This document shows, one piece after another, positions 26,801 through 33,650 of a stretch of 64,000 nucleotides of DNA. The position numbers and the translations under genes were made by a program. Every line of letters starts with the position of its first letter. Within the stretch, counting starts at the first letter, position 1. This DNA comes from Scatosoma sp045644545. Its GTDB lineage: Bacteria; Bacillota; Clostridia; Christensenellales; Borkfalkiaceae. Below the pieces are notes generated by a model, which did no database searches, had not been told where the DNA came from, and worked only from the letters and a program-made list of their open reading frames with translations. The stretch is from assembly GCA_045644545.1 (NCBI GenBank), contig JAZRHC010000004.1:1-64000 (forward strand), written 5' to 3'.

Positions 26801-26979
26801 ATCTCGTCGTTTGAATCGTAAACGCAAACGGTTACGTCGTAGATGTACTGACCGCCCGTGGACTGCACGTAGAATTCGTACTTCGTCGTCTGAAGCTGAT
26901 CGTCGCCGCAAGCAGCGACCCCAAGCGCCGTGCAGACCGCCATAACGATACTTGCGATAAGTAGCAGGAATTTTTTCAT
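23878..26979 (-). CDS. Giant lipoprotein with a TlpA-type redoxin domain and Ig-like (SpaA-type) ends
   Basis: The 1033-aa product has a signal peptide and lipobox VAAC (Cys24); the start follows AGGAGG. About 36-105 is a small beta domain of the SpaA/carboxypeptidase-regulatory kind (VYDSNDEIVKTLVTDENGYA). About 125-285 is a TlpA/AhpC-like redoxin with Cys165 and Cys168 (WYTTCTFC) and the cis-Pro element TGYPTTVIIDRYG. About 330-930 is a long beta-rich region with no known motif, including pieces like YQLTLYYQKS that suggest carbohydrate-binding-like folds. A second Ig-like domain ends the protein. It would act as a membrane-tethered thiol oxidoreductase outside the cell, and its converging neighbour (22049-23743) could supply electrons. 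Substrates are unknown. Confidence 0.82.
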   Translation of the reverse strand: MKKFLLLIASIVMAVCTALGVAACGDDQLQTTKYEFYVQSTGGQYIYDVTVCVYDSNDEIVKTLVTDENGYASVSLPKKSYTFTVSNLPTGYGLSGEPKTEGTKTTFLLASGIITGANAPSDLIYKTGDVMYDFTVTAINGNEYNLASLVSEKKMVMLNFWYTTCTFCIQEFPWIQSVYEDYSSEIEILGLNPYPGDTREDVISFSKNDIIGSTLQFPLIVDTSVASHFAITGYPTTVIIDRYGVIVWMHSARLSNEKELRDLVDKYIADDYTQDQFSPDGSTDEEEIRVLPTVDEPDYAEVLNAVKTDSFNFPLYSRRGEDEYSWPFVPGSGKLGNDGTDRNYIKASNAQVDNSYALVSADITLNENQVFAFDYFASTEEIYDVFTVIVDDTAYFEISGVSEDWETCYAFVPEKAGTYQLTLYYQKSRSESEGDDTVYLSNFRILNASEIDQPTYLLRYAANDPKDKEITLENPEPRYNSYVDVEYNEKDGYYHVGTKNGPLLLASLVNATRWNATTSVSLMGVNGQCIFKGVDYTETLDRYGWIGNNSDVGYTPVTQELKELLELIAEESAFGYGNTDGNEWKEFCVYFEKFGTTEELDPGVDGIWFTSAIEVEEDSDGTTVFEANIDKVLVPRGIKYAFTPKKSGVYSIYSEILTNTTANAASDPVGWIFVEENWEFVELAYNNADITATDNNFRFTLYLEAGTTYYITCGDFDLYFEGQYNVHVDRLADAMKVFSNAAELPYTYEEVTGVIYVPNTTAWKIDDDGFVRESIVDDDGNETLGSYFYLDLLRTTHFLQDRTLKSVIETTKRGYDDVANNGIYRGTGFDFSIKMNIYVEEDEETGQVTVSYEYPALDDDGNVIPSGGENYNPKMLEYLAAATAKDAEIYGFVKVDEDLLEILKAFTERYSGFGAVKDVWQTMCYYFKSYGDTSGDTITDNAPDLRPTITVQVAYGDGSFASTEGLQLKIFENGEALDTVTIGSNRKATVRVYDLNATFTVEVLNIPERYKAELNSSNAANGEYTLVLIPEQS

Positions 26980-27042
26980 TTATTGTTTATCCTCCTGAGG
27001 AATTTTTCCAAAGAAAAAAGGGAACGACCCGTTTATCAATTC

Positions 27043-27071
27043 ATTTTAACATAATCAACGAGAAATTGCAA
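27043..27071 (-). promoter_or_regulatory. Sigma-A promoter of the giant redoxin lipoprotein gene
   Basis: On the minus strand TTGCAA (27071-27066) lies 17 bases before TAAAAT (27048-27043), about 60 bases upstream of the start codon. Confidence 0.55.
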
Positions 27072-27189
27072 CTAAAAACGATAAGGGGGATTTTATTTTT
27101 CGTTGGTTTATCACATTTCTCGTTTATAGGGATTTTTTGGGATCGGAAAGTTTGATCGTAAAGCCGTATGATATATTATAATAAGGAAG

Positions 27190-27223
27190 AAAAAAGACGA
27201 GCCGCTTGGAGCGGACCCGTCTT
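27190..27223 (-). terminator. Terminator of the small lipoprotein gene
   Basis: Read on the minus strand, AAGACG pairs with CGTCTT and CCGCT with AGCGG around a short loop, and a T run follows. It separates the small lipoprotein gene from the downstream giant lipoprotein gene, so the two have separate transcripts. Confidence 0.75.
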
Positions 27224-27245
27224 GCGGGTGATTTCAGCCCGTCGC

Positions 27246-27659
27246 TTATTCGGCGTCGGAAGGCATCGTGAGGAAGTATTCGTAAGTTCCCACTTTCGTT
27301 TGCTTTTCCTTGAAGGATTTAGATTCCGCGCCAACGAGATAGTGGATTTCGTATACCTCGTCGGAATTTACCGTGTATTCGCAGAAACCGTTTTCATCGG
27401 TAACGACGGGGAGCTGGCAAGCGCCAGTCAGGGTGCAAAGCTGGACTTCGATATCGGCGAGTTTGTTCCCTTCTTCGTCGCGCACGACGAACGCGAACAC
27501 TGCGCCTTTAGAGGTCTTGCCTGCGTTGGAATCGGGGAAAGCTTCGCCCGTGATGGGATCTTTCAAAACGGTTTTTTCGTCCTCTCCGCAGGAAACGAAA
27601 GCAAGACCCATAGCGACCGTCATAATCAAGGTCAAAATCGAAAGAATAAATTTTTTCAT
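27246..27659 (-). CDS. Small lipoprotein with an Ig-like (SpaA-type) domain
   Basis: The 137-aa product begins MKKFILSILTL with lipobox FVSC (Cys24). The start at 27659 follows AAAAGGAG; a longer reading frame extends upstream through the promoter and is rejected. The mature part is one small beta domain (VRDEEGNKLADIEVQLC...VVTDENGFCEYTV) that closely resembles the N-terminal domain of the giant redoxin lipoprotein (VYDSNDEIVKTLVTDENGYASVSL). It contains a Cys pair within that domain. The shared domain and shared signal-peptide style suggest the two work on the same target. No catalytic motif is present. Confidence 0.78.
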   Translation of the reverse strand: MKKFILSILTLIMTVAMGLAFVSCGEDEKTVLKDPITGEAFPDSNAGKTSKGAVFAFVVRDEEGNKLADIEVQLCTLTGACQLPVVTDENGFCEYTVNSDEVYEIHYLVGAESKSFKEKQTKVGTYEYFLTMPSDAE

Positions 27660-27696
27660 AGAAGTTCTCCTTTTTGAATGGTTTTGAGCTTTTTTT

Positions 27697-27725
27697 ATTA
27701 TAGCAGTATTTTCGAAAAAAAGCAA
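27697..27725 (-). promoter_or_regulatory. Sigma-A promoter of the small lipoprotein gene
   Basis: On the minus strand TTGCTT (27725-27720) is 17 bases from a perfect TATAAT (27702-27697), which lies about 40 bases before the start codon. Confidence 0.6.
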
Positions 27726-27809
27726 CCGATTTTTTCGGTTTCGAAGGATTTCGTAATAAAAATTCCATTCGGAGTGGGCAGGTACGCGTTGAAAAGGGTA
27801 CGCTCCTCG

Positions 27810-27848
27810 CGCGAACTCGTGATAATTCACGATTTCGAGCGACTCGCT
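27810..27848. repeat. Intergenic inverted repeat downstream of tRNA-Ser
   Basis: TCGTGA and TCACGA face each other around TAAT near 27824-27839, flanked by further pairing CG-rich arms (CGCGAAC and TTTCGAGCG). No T run follows on either side. Its role is unknown. Confidence 0.4.
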
Positions 27849-27856
27849 TTCACACC

Positions 27857-27889
27857 AAAAAAAGATAGGCAAACAGCCTATCTTTTTTT
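27857..27889 (-). terminator. Terminator of the tRNA-Ser gene
   Basis: AAAAGATAGGC and GCCTATCTTTT form a perfect hairpin followed on the minus strand by a T run; it starts right after the encoded CCA end. Confidence 0.85.
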
Positions 27890-27980
27890 TGGCGCAGAAG
27901 ACGAGATTCGAACTCGTGCTACGGTTTCCCATACTACTCCCTTAGCAGGGGAGCCCCTTGAGCCTCTTGGGTACTTCTGC
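27890..27980 (-). tRNA. tRNA-Ser (anticodon GCU)
   Basis: Read on the minus strand, the acceptor arms GCAGAAG (from 27980) and CTTCTGC (to 27894) pair, with discriminator G and an encoded CCA. The anticodon loop is CTGCTAA, giving GCU, which reads AGC/AGU serine codons. The T arm has the standard GTTCGAATC. A long variable arm is present as expected for serine tRNA. The mature molecule is 91 bases. Confidence 0.95.
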
Positions 27981-28020
27981 ATAGCTCAATGAAATTTTAT
28001 TTTATTCAAAACGCTATAAT

Positions 28021-28049
28021 ACTATATCATATTTTCTTTCGCTTGTCAA
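28021..28049 (-). promoter_or_regulatory. Sigma-A promoter of the tRNA-Ser gene
   Basis: A perfect TTGACA (28049-28044) stands 17 bases from TATAGT (28026-28021), about 40 bases before the tRNA. Confidence 0.75.
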
Positions 28050-28139
28050 AGCTTTTTTTGCCAAAAATCAAAAATGTTTCCGAAAAAAATTTTTCCTGCG
28101 AAAAATTCTCAAAACGCCGAGAAAATGCCCGCTTAGCTC

Positions 28140-28168
28140 TTGCGTAAAGCAAAAAAATATGCTAAAAT
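28140..28168 (+). promoter_or_regulatory. Promoter of the pyrophosphatase gene
   Basis: TTGCGT (28140-28145) and TAAAAT (28163-28168) are 17 bases apart, 32 bases before the start codon. Confidence 0.55.
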
Positions 28169-28200
28169 ATAAAGCACAAGAGGAAAGGAGTATATTTTTT

Positions 28201-28749
28201 ATGAACATTTGGCACGACATTGCACCCGAGCGCATCACCGCTAAAAATTTCGAGGCGCTCATTGAGATTCCCAAAGGCTGTAAGGCAAAGTACGAGCTCG
28301 ACAAGGAAACGGGGCTGTTAAAGCTCGACCGCATTTTATATACCTCGACGGTATATCCCGCGAACTACGGCTTTATTCCCCGCACGCTCGCCGAGGACGG
28401 CGACCCCCTCGACGTACTCGTTTTAGGCGGCGAAACCATTTATCCGATGACCCTCGTCACCTGCTATCCGATCGGAGTGATCAAGATGATCGACGGGGAT
28501 TCTCTCGACGAAAAAATTATCGCGATTCCCTTCGGCGATCCGACTTATAACAACTACTACGACGTGCACGAGCTGCCCAAGCACGTATTCGACGAAATGA
28601 TGCATTTCTTCGAGGTCTATAAAACGCTCGAACACAAGCAAACGACCGTGAAAGAAATCTGCCATCGCGACGAGGCGGTAGATATTATCAATAAATGCGT
28701 TGCGGCGTATAAGCAAAAGTTTGCAAAGAGCAAGCGCAAAAAGGACTGA
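28201..28749 (+). CDS. ppa: Inorganic pyrophosphatase, family I
   Basis: This 182-aa soluble enzyme hydrolyses pyrophosphate to phosphate and pulls biosynthetic reactions forward. The start at 28201 follows GGAAAGGAG. Family I features are present: EIPKGCKAKYELDKETGLLKLDR at the N-terminus, YPANYGFIPRTLAEDGDPLDVLVL with the metal-binding Asp residues of the DGDPLD signature, and a late H-x-F segment (EVYKTLEHKQTTVKEI). Length matches the family (about 175). It is a single-gene transcript. Confidence 0.96.
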   Translation: MNIWHDIAPERITAKNFEALIEIPKGCKAKYELDKETGLLKLDRILYTSTVYPANYGFIPRTLAEDGDPLDVLVLGGETIYPMTLVTCYPIGVIKMIDGDSLDEKIIAIPFGDPTYNNYYDVHELPKHVFDEMMHFFEVYKTLEHKQTTVKEICHRDEAVDIINKCVAAYKQKFAKSKRKKD

Positions 28750-28798
28750 AAAATTTAAAAAATAACGGTGCAATCGCAGAAAAGTTCAAGTAATTATA

Positions 28799-28827
28799 TT
28801 GACAAGAAAGTAAAAATAAGTTATAAT
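28799..28827 (+). promoter_or_regulatory. Sigma-A promoter of the membrane-protein trio
   Basis: A perfect TTGACA (28799-28804) is 17 bases before a perfect TATAAT (28822-28827). A second possible -10, TATAAT near 28937, lies closer to the gene, preceded only by a weak -35. Between them the leader has AT-rich complementary runs, and a CCGCAATTGCGG palindrome sits before the ribosome site. Confidence 0.72.
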
Positions 28828-28988
28828 AGAATCAAGAAAGTATTTATCTTTGAAAAAAGGGAAAACGGCACGGATTTTTCGACGAAAAAAGAAAAATTTT
28901 TTCGAAAACGGCGTTTTTCATTCAGCGCCCGCGCCGTATAATAGAATTATCAAAAATCCGCAATTGCGGAGGCTTTAAGGGAGATATT

Positions 28989-30143
28989 ATGAATTATACC
29001 CAAACGGTAACGCCGCACAACAGAGCGGCGTTCAAAAGAAAAATCGGGAATGCGCACGCGCGTGCAAAAGCGGTGGGCACTCTCTATTTTCTCGCGACTA
29101 TCGCGCTTGCGGCGCTCGCGTTTTTCCCTATGCTCTCCATCGGCGGCGTGAATTTGTGTGTGCTTTCCTTCTGGGAAAGATTTGCGGTCCTTAAAAATCT
29201 TGAAGGCGTGACCGTTGCCGTGATTTTAGATTTGGCGGTCGCCGTGTTCTACGCGCTCATTCTGCTCACCGTGGTTTGCAACGTGTTGAGAAGCTTCAAA
29301 AAGCTGGGCTGGCTGTTCAAGAAAAAACCCAGCCGTTCGAACGGTTATAATCGTAACGTATACGCGATGGAGGCTTTGGGTCGTCTGTTTTCGGGCTCTT
29401 TCCACACGATTTTGGCGTTTAGCTTTTTGATTTATCTGCTTTCCAAGGACGCGTCGATTGCGACGCAACCGCTTTATGCGTATATCGCGCTCGGCGTGGG
29501 GTTTGGGGTGCATTTCCTCGGCGGGCTCGTGGGCGGCGGCGTTTCGCTGTTTGCAATCGAAGGCGGCGCGATGCACGAAGAGCGCAGAAGAGGGCGCGTG
29601 TGGATTCCCTTCCTGCGGAATTTGTTGCAGATCGCGATCGTGGCGGGAATCGGATACTTTTTGATTAAATCGGGGCAAATTCTCTTTCTTGCCGAAACCC
29701 TTCGCGCAAGCGAATTCACGGGAATTCTCGCGAAGTGGAAAGAGCTGTTAGCACCCGCTTTGTTCCTCACGGCGTATATTTGGCTGTTGCCGCTTTTGAA
29801 GCACGCGACGGGGCTTACCGAATACGATCGGGAGGGCTGTGAAGCTTCGGGAATGAAAAATTTCAGAATCTTTACTCTGTTAATCTTGCTCACGGCAGGC
29901 GGAGCGGTGGTCGTGGAATATATCTTTTCGGGAGCTTGGCTGTTGCAGGGCGTATATATCGCGGGGATCGCGCTCGTTGGGTTTATCGTGGAAATTTGCC
30001 TTAGAAAATACCCGAACGATCGCGACGATTCCGACGAGATCGAATCGGATACCCTGCTCGGCGGCAGATACGTAGGCGGCGTGGATTTCGTGCCGCCCGT
30101 GGAAACGGAAAACGCCCGCCCTTACGAATACTACGACGATTGA
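28989..30143 (+). CDS. Polytopic membrane protein, first of three tandem paralogues
   Basis: The 384-aa product has about eight membrane helices and no recognised domain. An AGGGAG ribosome site precedes the ATG. It shares with the two following genes an N-terminal cytoplasmic stretch with KIGNAHARAKAVGTLYFLA, a loop KKLGWLFKKKPSRSNGYNRN followed by AMEALGRLFSGS, the KHATGLTEYD motif and ASGMKNFRIFT. The last 45 residues are an acidic tail ending in Tyr/Asp (PYEYYDD), which differs from the tails of its paralogues. It is preceded by a strong promoter and probably transcribed with them. Confidence 0.72.
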   Translation: MNYTQTVTPHNRAAFKRKIGNAHARAKAVGTLYFLATIALAALAFFPMLSIGGVNLCVLSFWERFAVLKNLEGVTVAVILDLAVAVFYALILLTVVCNVLRSFKKLGWLFKKKPSRSNGYNRNVYAMEALGRLFSGSFHTILAFSFLIYLLSKDASIATQPLYAYIALGVGFGVHFLGGLVGGGVSLFAIEGGAMHEERRRGRVWIPFLRNLLQIAIVAGIGYFLIKSGQILFLAETLRASEFTGILAKWKELLAPALFLTAYIWLLPLLKHATGLTEYDREGCEASGMKNFRIFTLLILLTAGGAVVVEYIFSGAWLLQGVYIAGIALVGFIVEICLRKYPNDRDDSDEIESDTLLGGRYVGGVDFVPPVETENARPYEYYDD

Positions 30144-30346
30144 CCCCGATTTTAAGTTTTAAGCACCGAAGAGAAAGCTTCCGAGCGCGGAAGAGAGGAT
30201 AACGAACGCGCGAGGAGGTGAGAAAAGATACGGGCAAACGAAGGGGAGAAAAGGCGCGCGTGCGCGCCGAAAGCACGAAAGAGTTCCGAAAGGTTCGGAA
30301 CGAAAGCGTAAGGAGAAAAATAAAAATAAAAGTGGGAGGAAACAAA
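30144..30346 (+). other. Purine-rich structured intergenic leader with three stem-loops
   Basis: The 203 bases between the first two paralogues contain three clean hairpins: CTTCCG-AGCG-CGGAAG (30178-30193), the self-complementary GGCGCGCGTGCGCGCC (30253-30268) and GTTCCGAA-AGG-TTCGGAAC (30283-30301). No T run follows any of them. An in-frame extension of the next gene reaches 30218, but its GTG directly abuts the ribosome-site-like GAGGAG and encodes only basic low-complexity sequence, so the stretch is judged non-coding. Confidence 0.5.
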
Positions 30347-31651
30347 ATGAAGAATCGAGAAATGATTCAAGATCGTTACGGTATGGATATCGGATGTGCG
30401 CCTACCGTAAAACAACAAAAGTACGCGCCGACGACGCAAGTGAATATGCGTAAGCGCGTTAGAAAGGCACAAAACAAAGCGAAGTGGATGGGATTTTTCT
30501 ACTTCTTGGGAACGCTTGCGCTTCTTGCGCTCGCTTGCTTGGGTATGTTCAGCTACGAGAATAAGGGCGCGACGGAGTATCTTTGGATTCTTACTTTCTG
30601 GAAACCCTTCCTTGATATCACCAACGGCTTTACGCTTGAAGTGATCAAGCCTATGATTAAACCTTTGATCTATACGATTATGTTGCTCGTGCTTTTGATC
30701 AACTTCTTCCGTTGCTTTGGGAAGTTCGGTTGGCTTTATAAGAAAAAGGCGAGCAGAACGTACGGCTTTAACCGTAACGCGTTCGCGATGGAGGATCTCG
30801 GCAGAATTTTTTCGGGCTCGTTCTTCGCGGTGATCTTGTTTAGCTGCGTGCTGTATCTCACGGGCTATCAATTCACGCTTATGGCGTATATCGCGGTCGG
30901 CGTCGGCTTTTTCTTCCATTTCTGGTGCGGTTTGGTCGGCGGAAACGTGAGCTTATTCACGGCGCGCGGCGGCGTAGAGGAAGAAAAGAGAAGATTCGGC
31001 AGATTCGCTCCGTTTATCCGTAACCTTTTCCAATTTGCGGCGGTGGCGGGGATCGCTTGGTTCTTCCTTGAAATGAACACTTTAAACGGCTTTATCGGCG
31101 ACCTGTTCAAGACGGGCGATTTCGCAGGAATTGCAAACGATCTCAATGCGTTAATCGTGGCGGCGATCGAGCTCGTGATGGTGATTTGTTGGCTCGTGCT
31201 CGTAAAGCACGCGACGGCTTCGACGGAATTCGACCGCGACGGAAGCCAAGCGGCGGGTATGCATAACTTCCGCGTATTCACCTTCTTTATCTTCCTGCTT
31301 GCAAGCGGGCTCGTGGCGGTGGAATACTTCCTTATGAACGTTGGAATCAGCAAGAATCTCGAAACGATCTACATAGCGGTGATCGCTCTCGTATCGTTTA
31401 TTTTGGAATGTTGCTTGCGCCGTTTCCCCAAGGTCAAGGGCAAGATCAAGCGTCAAGAAGCATTTGAAGCGCAGTGCGCGATGGCGAACGCGCCGCAATC
31501 GAGCCGTATTCCCTTGCATTGCTTCACGCAACCGGGGCTTATCACCTACGGCGGACAGCAGTATATGGTAATGCCGATGTCCCTTAACGCGCCCGGAATG
31601 GAAAACGCAACGCCCGTAGAATATTATTTCGTAGAAGAGGAGGCGTATTGA
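30347..31651 (+). CDS. Polytopic membrane protein, second of three tandem paralogues
   Basis: The 434-aa protein starts at 30347 after GGGAGGA. It has about eight helices and shares with its neighbours KKKASRTYGFNRNAFAMEDL then GRIFSGS, GLVGGNVSLF, VKHATASTEFD and AGMHNFRVFTFF. The cytoplasmic C-terminus, about 65 residues, ends with RIPLHCFTQPGLITYGGQQY and MVMP, a motif also present in the third paralogue, and then an acidic end. No catalytic residues or known family were recognised. Confidence 0.72.
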   Translation: MKNREMIQDRYGMDIGCAPTVKQQKYAPTTQVNMRKRVRKAQNKAKWMGFFYFLGTLALLALACLGMFSYENKGATEYLWILTFWKPFLDITNGFTLEVIKPMIKPLIYTIMLLVLLINFFRCFGKFGWLYKKKASRTYGFNRNAFAMEDLGRIFSGSFFAVILFSCVLYLTGYQFTLMAYIAVGVGFFFHFWCGLVGGNVSLFTARGGVEEEKRRFGRFAPFIRNLFQFAAVAGIAWFFLEMNTLNGFIGDLFKTGDFAGIANDLNALIVAAIELVMVICWLVLVKHATASTEFDRDGSQAAGMHNFRVFTFFIFLLASGLVAVEYFLMNVGISKNLETIYIAVIALVSFILECCLRRFPKVKGKIKRQEAFEAQCAMANAPQSSRIPLHCFTQPGLITYGGQQYMVMPMSLNAPGMENATPVEYYFVEEEAY

Positions 31652-31653
31652 TT

Positions 31654-31911
31654 ATGAAAAGAAAAGTATTCAGATCTAAGGACGATTTTGAAATGGTGAT
31701 CGACGCGGATACGTACAGAGCCAACCAAGCTCCCACGTCGCTCAACTATTCGATGGGCGTGAATCGCGGTCAGATCAAGGCGGGCGTGTATATGCAGCCC
31801 AACGGTCAGCCCGTTATGATTATGCCTTTGATCGCAAGCGGTACGCCGACGATCCCCGTAGCGACGGAAACGATTCCCGTCGTTATGCCTGAAAAAAAGA
31901 GAAGAAAATAA
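31654..31911 (+). CDS. Short protein sharing the paralogues' C-terminal tail motif
   Basis: The 85-aa soluble protein begins MKRKVFRSKDDFEMVIDADT; a TTG at 31648 is an alternative start two codons earlier, closer to the AGGAGG at 31637-31642. Its middle reads GVYMQPNGQPVMIMP, nearly identical to GVFMQPNGQPVMVMP in the third membrane paralogue, and it ends in EKKRRK. It overlaps or directly abuts the previous gene and lies in the same operon. It looks like a free copy of the tail module, so it may compete for the same binding partner. Confidence 0.6.
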   Translation: MKRKVFRSKDDFEMVIDADTYRANQAPTSLNYSMGVNRGQIKAGVYMQPNGQPVMIMPLIASGTPTIPVATETIPVVMPEKKRRK

Positions 31912-31920
31912 AAAAGGAAA

Positions 31921-31951
31921 CGATATGCGCTCGGTTGGCGGGCGCATATCG
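31921..31951 (+). promoter_or_regulatory. Perfect 10-bp stem-loop before the third paralogue
   Basis: CGATATGCGC (31921-31930) pairs exactly with GCGCATATCG (31942-31951). A T7 run follows eight bases later and overlaps the upstream side of the ribosome site TTGGAGGA, so it could act as a weak terminator or hide nothing more than an mRNA-processing signal. Confidence 0.5.
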
Positions 31952-31977
31952 AAACGCTTTTTTTGGAGGAAACAACA

Positions 31978-33594
31978 ATGAAAAAAGAAAAACGCCTGAA
32001 AGAGGGCGCGAGCACCCCTGAGCCCGCTACGCAGGATACGGCGGCGGGCGCGTTTATGCAAAACGAGCAATCCGAAGAGATTCTTTCGATGAAACGCCGT
32101 ATTAAAAAGGCTCATTCGAAAGCAAAATGCGCGGGTATCTTATATTTAATCGGCTCGATCGCGCTGTTTGCCTTCCTGTTTATCCCGTTTATGACGGTGA
32201 CGACGGGGGATGGTAAAGCGTGGGAAGTGTCGGTCGCGAGCTTCTTAAAGCCCGTTTTCGATCTTGGGGGCGGCTTGAATTATAATTCCCTCGTGCTTTT
32301 GCCCGTCGCGCTTATCTATACGCTGACGCTTCTCGTCGGGTTTATCAACCTTCTCGTAAGCTTTGCTTCTCTCAGCGATCTTTCGAAAAAGAATCCCACC
32401 CGTATGAAGGGGTATAACCGCAACGCGCTCGCGATGAAAAAACTCGGAAACTGCTTTTCGGGTACGGCGATCACCTTTCTGTTCGGATGCCTTTTGATTT
32501 ATGCGGTGGCAAAAGCGGAATTTTCCGCGCTCGTTTATATCGCAGCTGGCGTGGCGGTGTTTTTCCGCTTGGTTTGCGGCTCGATCGGCGCGAAAATCGG
32601 GCGTTACGACATTGAAGATTCGGTGGTGGAATACAAGCGTTCGTCTAAGGTCGGCGTTTATTTCCTTCGCAATCTGATACATATTTTAGCCCTTGCGGGA
32701 ATGGTGTTTTTCTTCGCGAAAGCCGTTTCTTTAAACGGAACGATAAGGGGTATTGCGGCAAAAGGATTCGGTTGGCTTACGGACGACGTGAAATTTTTGA
32801 TTGATTCCTGCTTGCAGGCGCTGCTCCTCGTTTGGCTGTTTATCCTCTATAATCACGCGTTCCACGCAACAGAATATAATATCGACGGTATGAAGGGCAG
32901 AGGAATGAAGAATTATCGCGTGTTCTCCGTGTTCACAGCGGTTACGGCGATCGCTTGGTTCTTCGTGCGCTACGCCCTCGCGGATAAATGGACGGTGGAA
33001 ATTATTCTGATCGCCGTCGTTTCGATCGTCGTTTTCGTGCTCGATCTTTTGATCAAGACGAAAAATAACGAACGTATCCGCAACGCGTGCGTGCAGCCGA
33101 AAGAGGAAGAAACCGCGTCGCAACAGCCCGCTCAACCCTCTTATCGCGTTCCTTTGCATTGTATCACGCAACCCGGCGTGTTTATGCAGCCCAACGGTCA
33201 GCCCGTAATGGTGATGCCGATGCAACAAGGCAGACCCGTCGTGTATAATGCGCCCGTGGCAGAAGCCACGCCCGTGCAGGCGATCCCCGTGCAGGAAACT
33301 CCAATGGTCGCGCCTGTTCCTGCGCCTGCTCCCGTGCCCGCTCCCGCGCCTACGCCTACTCCCGAACAATCCGAAACGCCCGCTTGGAACGAGTGGGACG
33401 GACTCGTGTTTGAATGGGATCCCAACGGTAAACCGCACGAAACGGCTTGCCCGTATTGCGGGAAGAAGCTTAAACTCAAATCGGGCGCGCCCGGCTATCG
33501 CTGTTCGGCGTGCGGCAGAGTGTTCCAACTTAAAAAAGTGAAGAAAGAAGAAACTCCCGCGCAAGAAGAAACGGCGACGGAAACGCAAGAATAA
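31978..33594 (+). CDS. Polytopic membrane protein with C-terminal zinc ribbon, third paralogue
   Basis: The 538-aa protein starts at 31978 after TTGGAGGA. The membrane part (about residues 40-365) repeats the family features IKKAHSKAKCAGILYLIGSI, KKNPTRMKGYNRNALAMKKL, NHAFHATEYN and GRGMKNYRVFSVF. The cytoplasmic tail holds RVPLHCITQPGVFMQPNGQP, a Pro/Ala-rich stretch (VPAPAPVPAPAPTPTP) and a zinc ribbon with CPYCG and CSACG cysteine pairs near the end, followed by a Lys/Glu-rich terminus. The ribbon is absent from the other two paralogues. Unknown function; the ribbon suggests binding to protein or nucleic acid. Confidence 0.75.
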   Translation: MKKEKRLKEGASTPEPATQDTAAGAFMQNEQSEEILSMKRRIKKAHSKAKCAGILYLIGSIALFAFLFIPFMTVTTGDGKAWEVSVASFLKPVFDLGGGLNYNSLVLLPVALIYTLTLLVGFINLLVSFASLSDLSKKNPTRMKGYNRNALAMKKLGNCFSGTAITFLFGCLLIYAVAKAEFSALVYIAAGVAVFFRLVCGSIGAKIGRYDIEDSVVEYKRSSKVGVYFLRNLIHILALAGMVFFFAKAVSLNGTIRGIAAKGFGWLTDDVKFLIDSCLQALLLVWLFILYNHAFHATEYNIDGMKGRGMKNYRVFSVFTAVTAIAWFFVRYALADKWTVEIILIAVVSIVVFVLDLLIKTKNNERIRNACVQPKEEETASQQPAQPSYRVPLHCITQPGVFMQPNGQPVMVMPMQQGRPVVYNAPVAEATPVQAIPVQETPMVAPVPAPAPVPAPAPTPTPEQSETPAWNEWDGLVFEWDPNGKPHETACPYCGKKLKLKSGAPGYRCSACGRVFQLKKVKKEETPAQEETATETQE

Positions 33595-33612
33595 GAAAAA
33601 AATAGCTATAAG

Positions 33613-33650
33613 AAATCCCAGATGGAGGCGCGTTCATCTGGGATTTTGTT
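33613..33650. terminator. Terminator after the membrane-protein cluster
   Basis: AAATCCCAGATG (33613-33624) and CATCTGGGATTT (33635-33646) form a perfect 12-bp stem with a T-rich tail. It may also stop the convergent gene ending at 33650. Confidence 0.82.

Noticed and set aside
30218..30346. 43-residue N-terminal extension of the second membrane paralogue
   Set aside because: The GTG abuts its would-be ribosome site and the sequence is basic low complexity over strong hairpins; GGGAGGA before ATG 30347 is much better.
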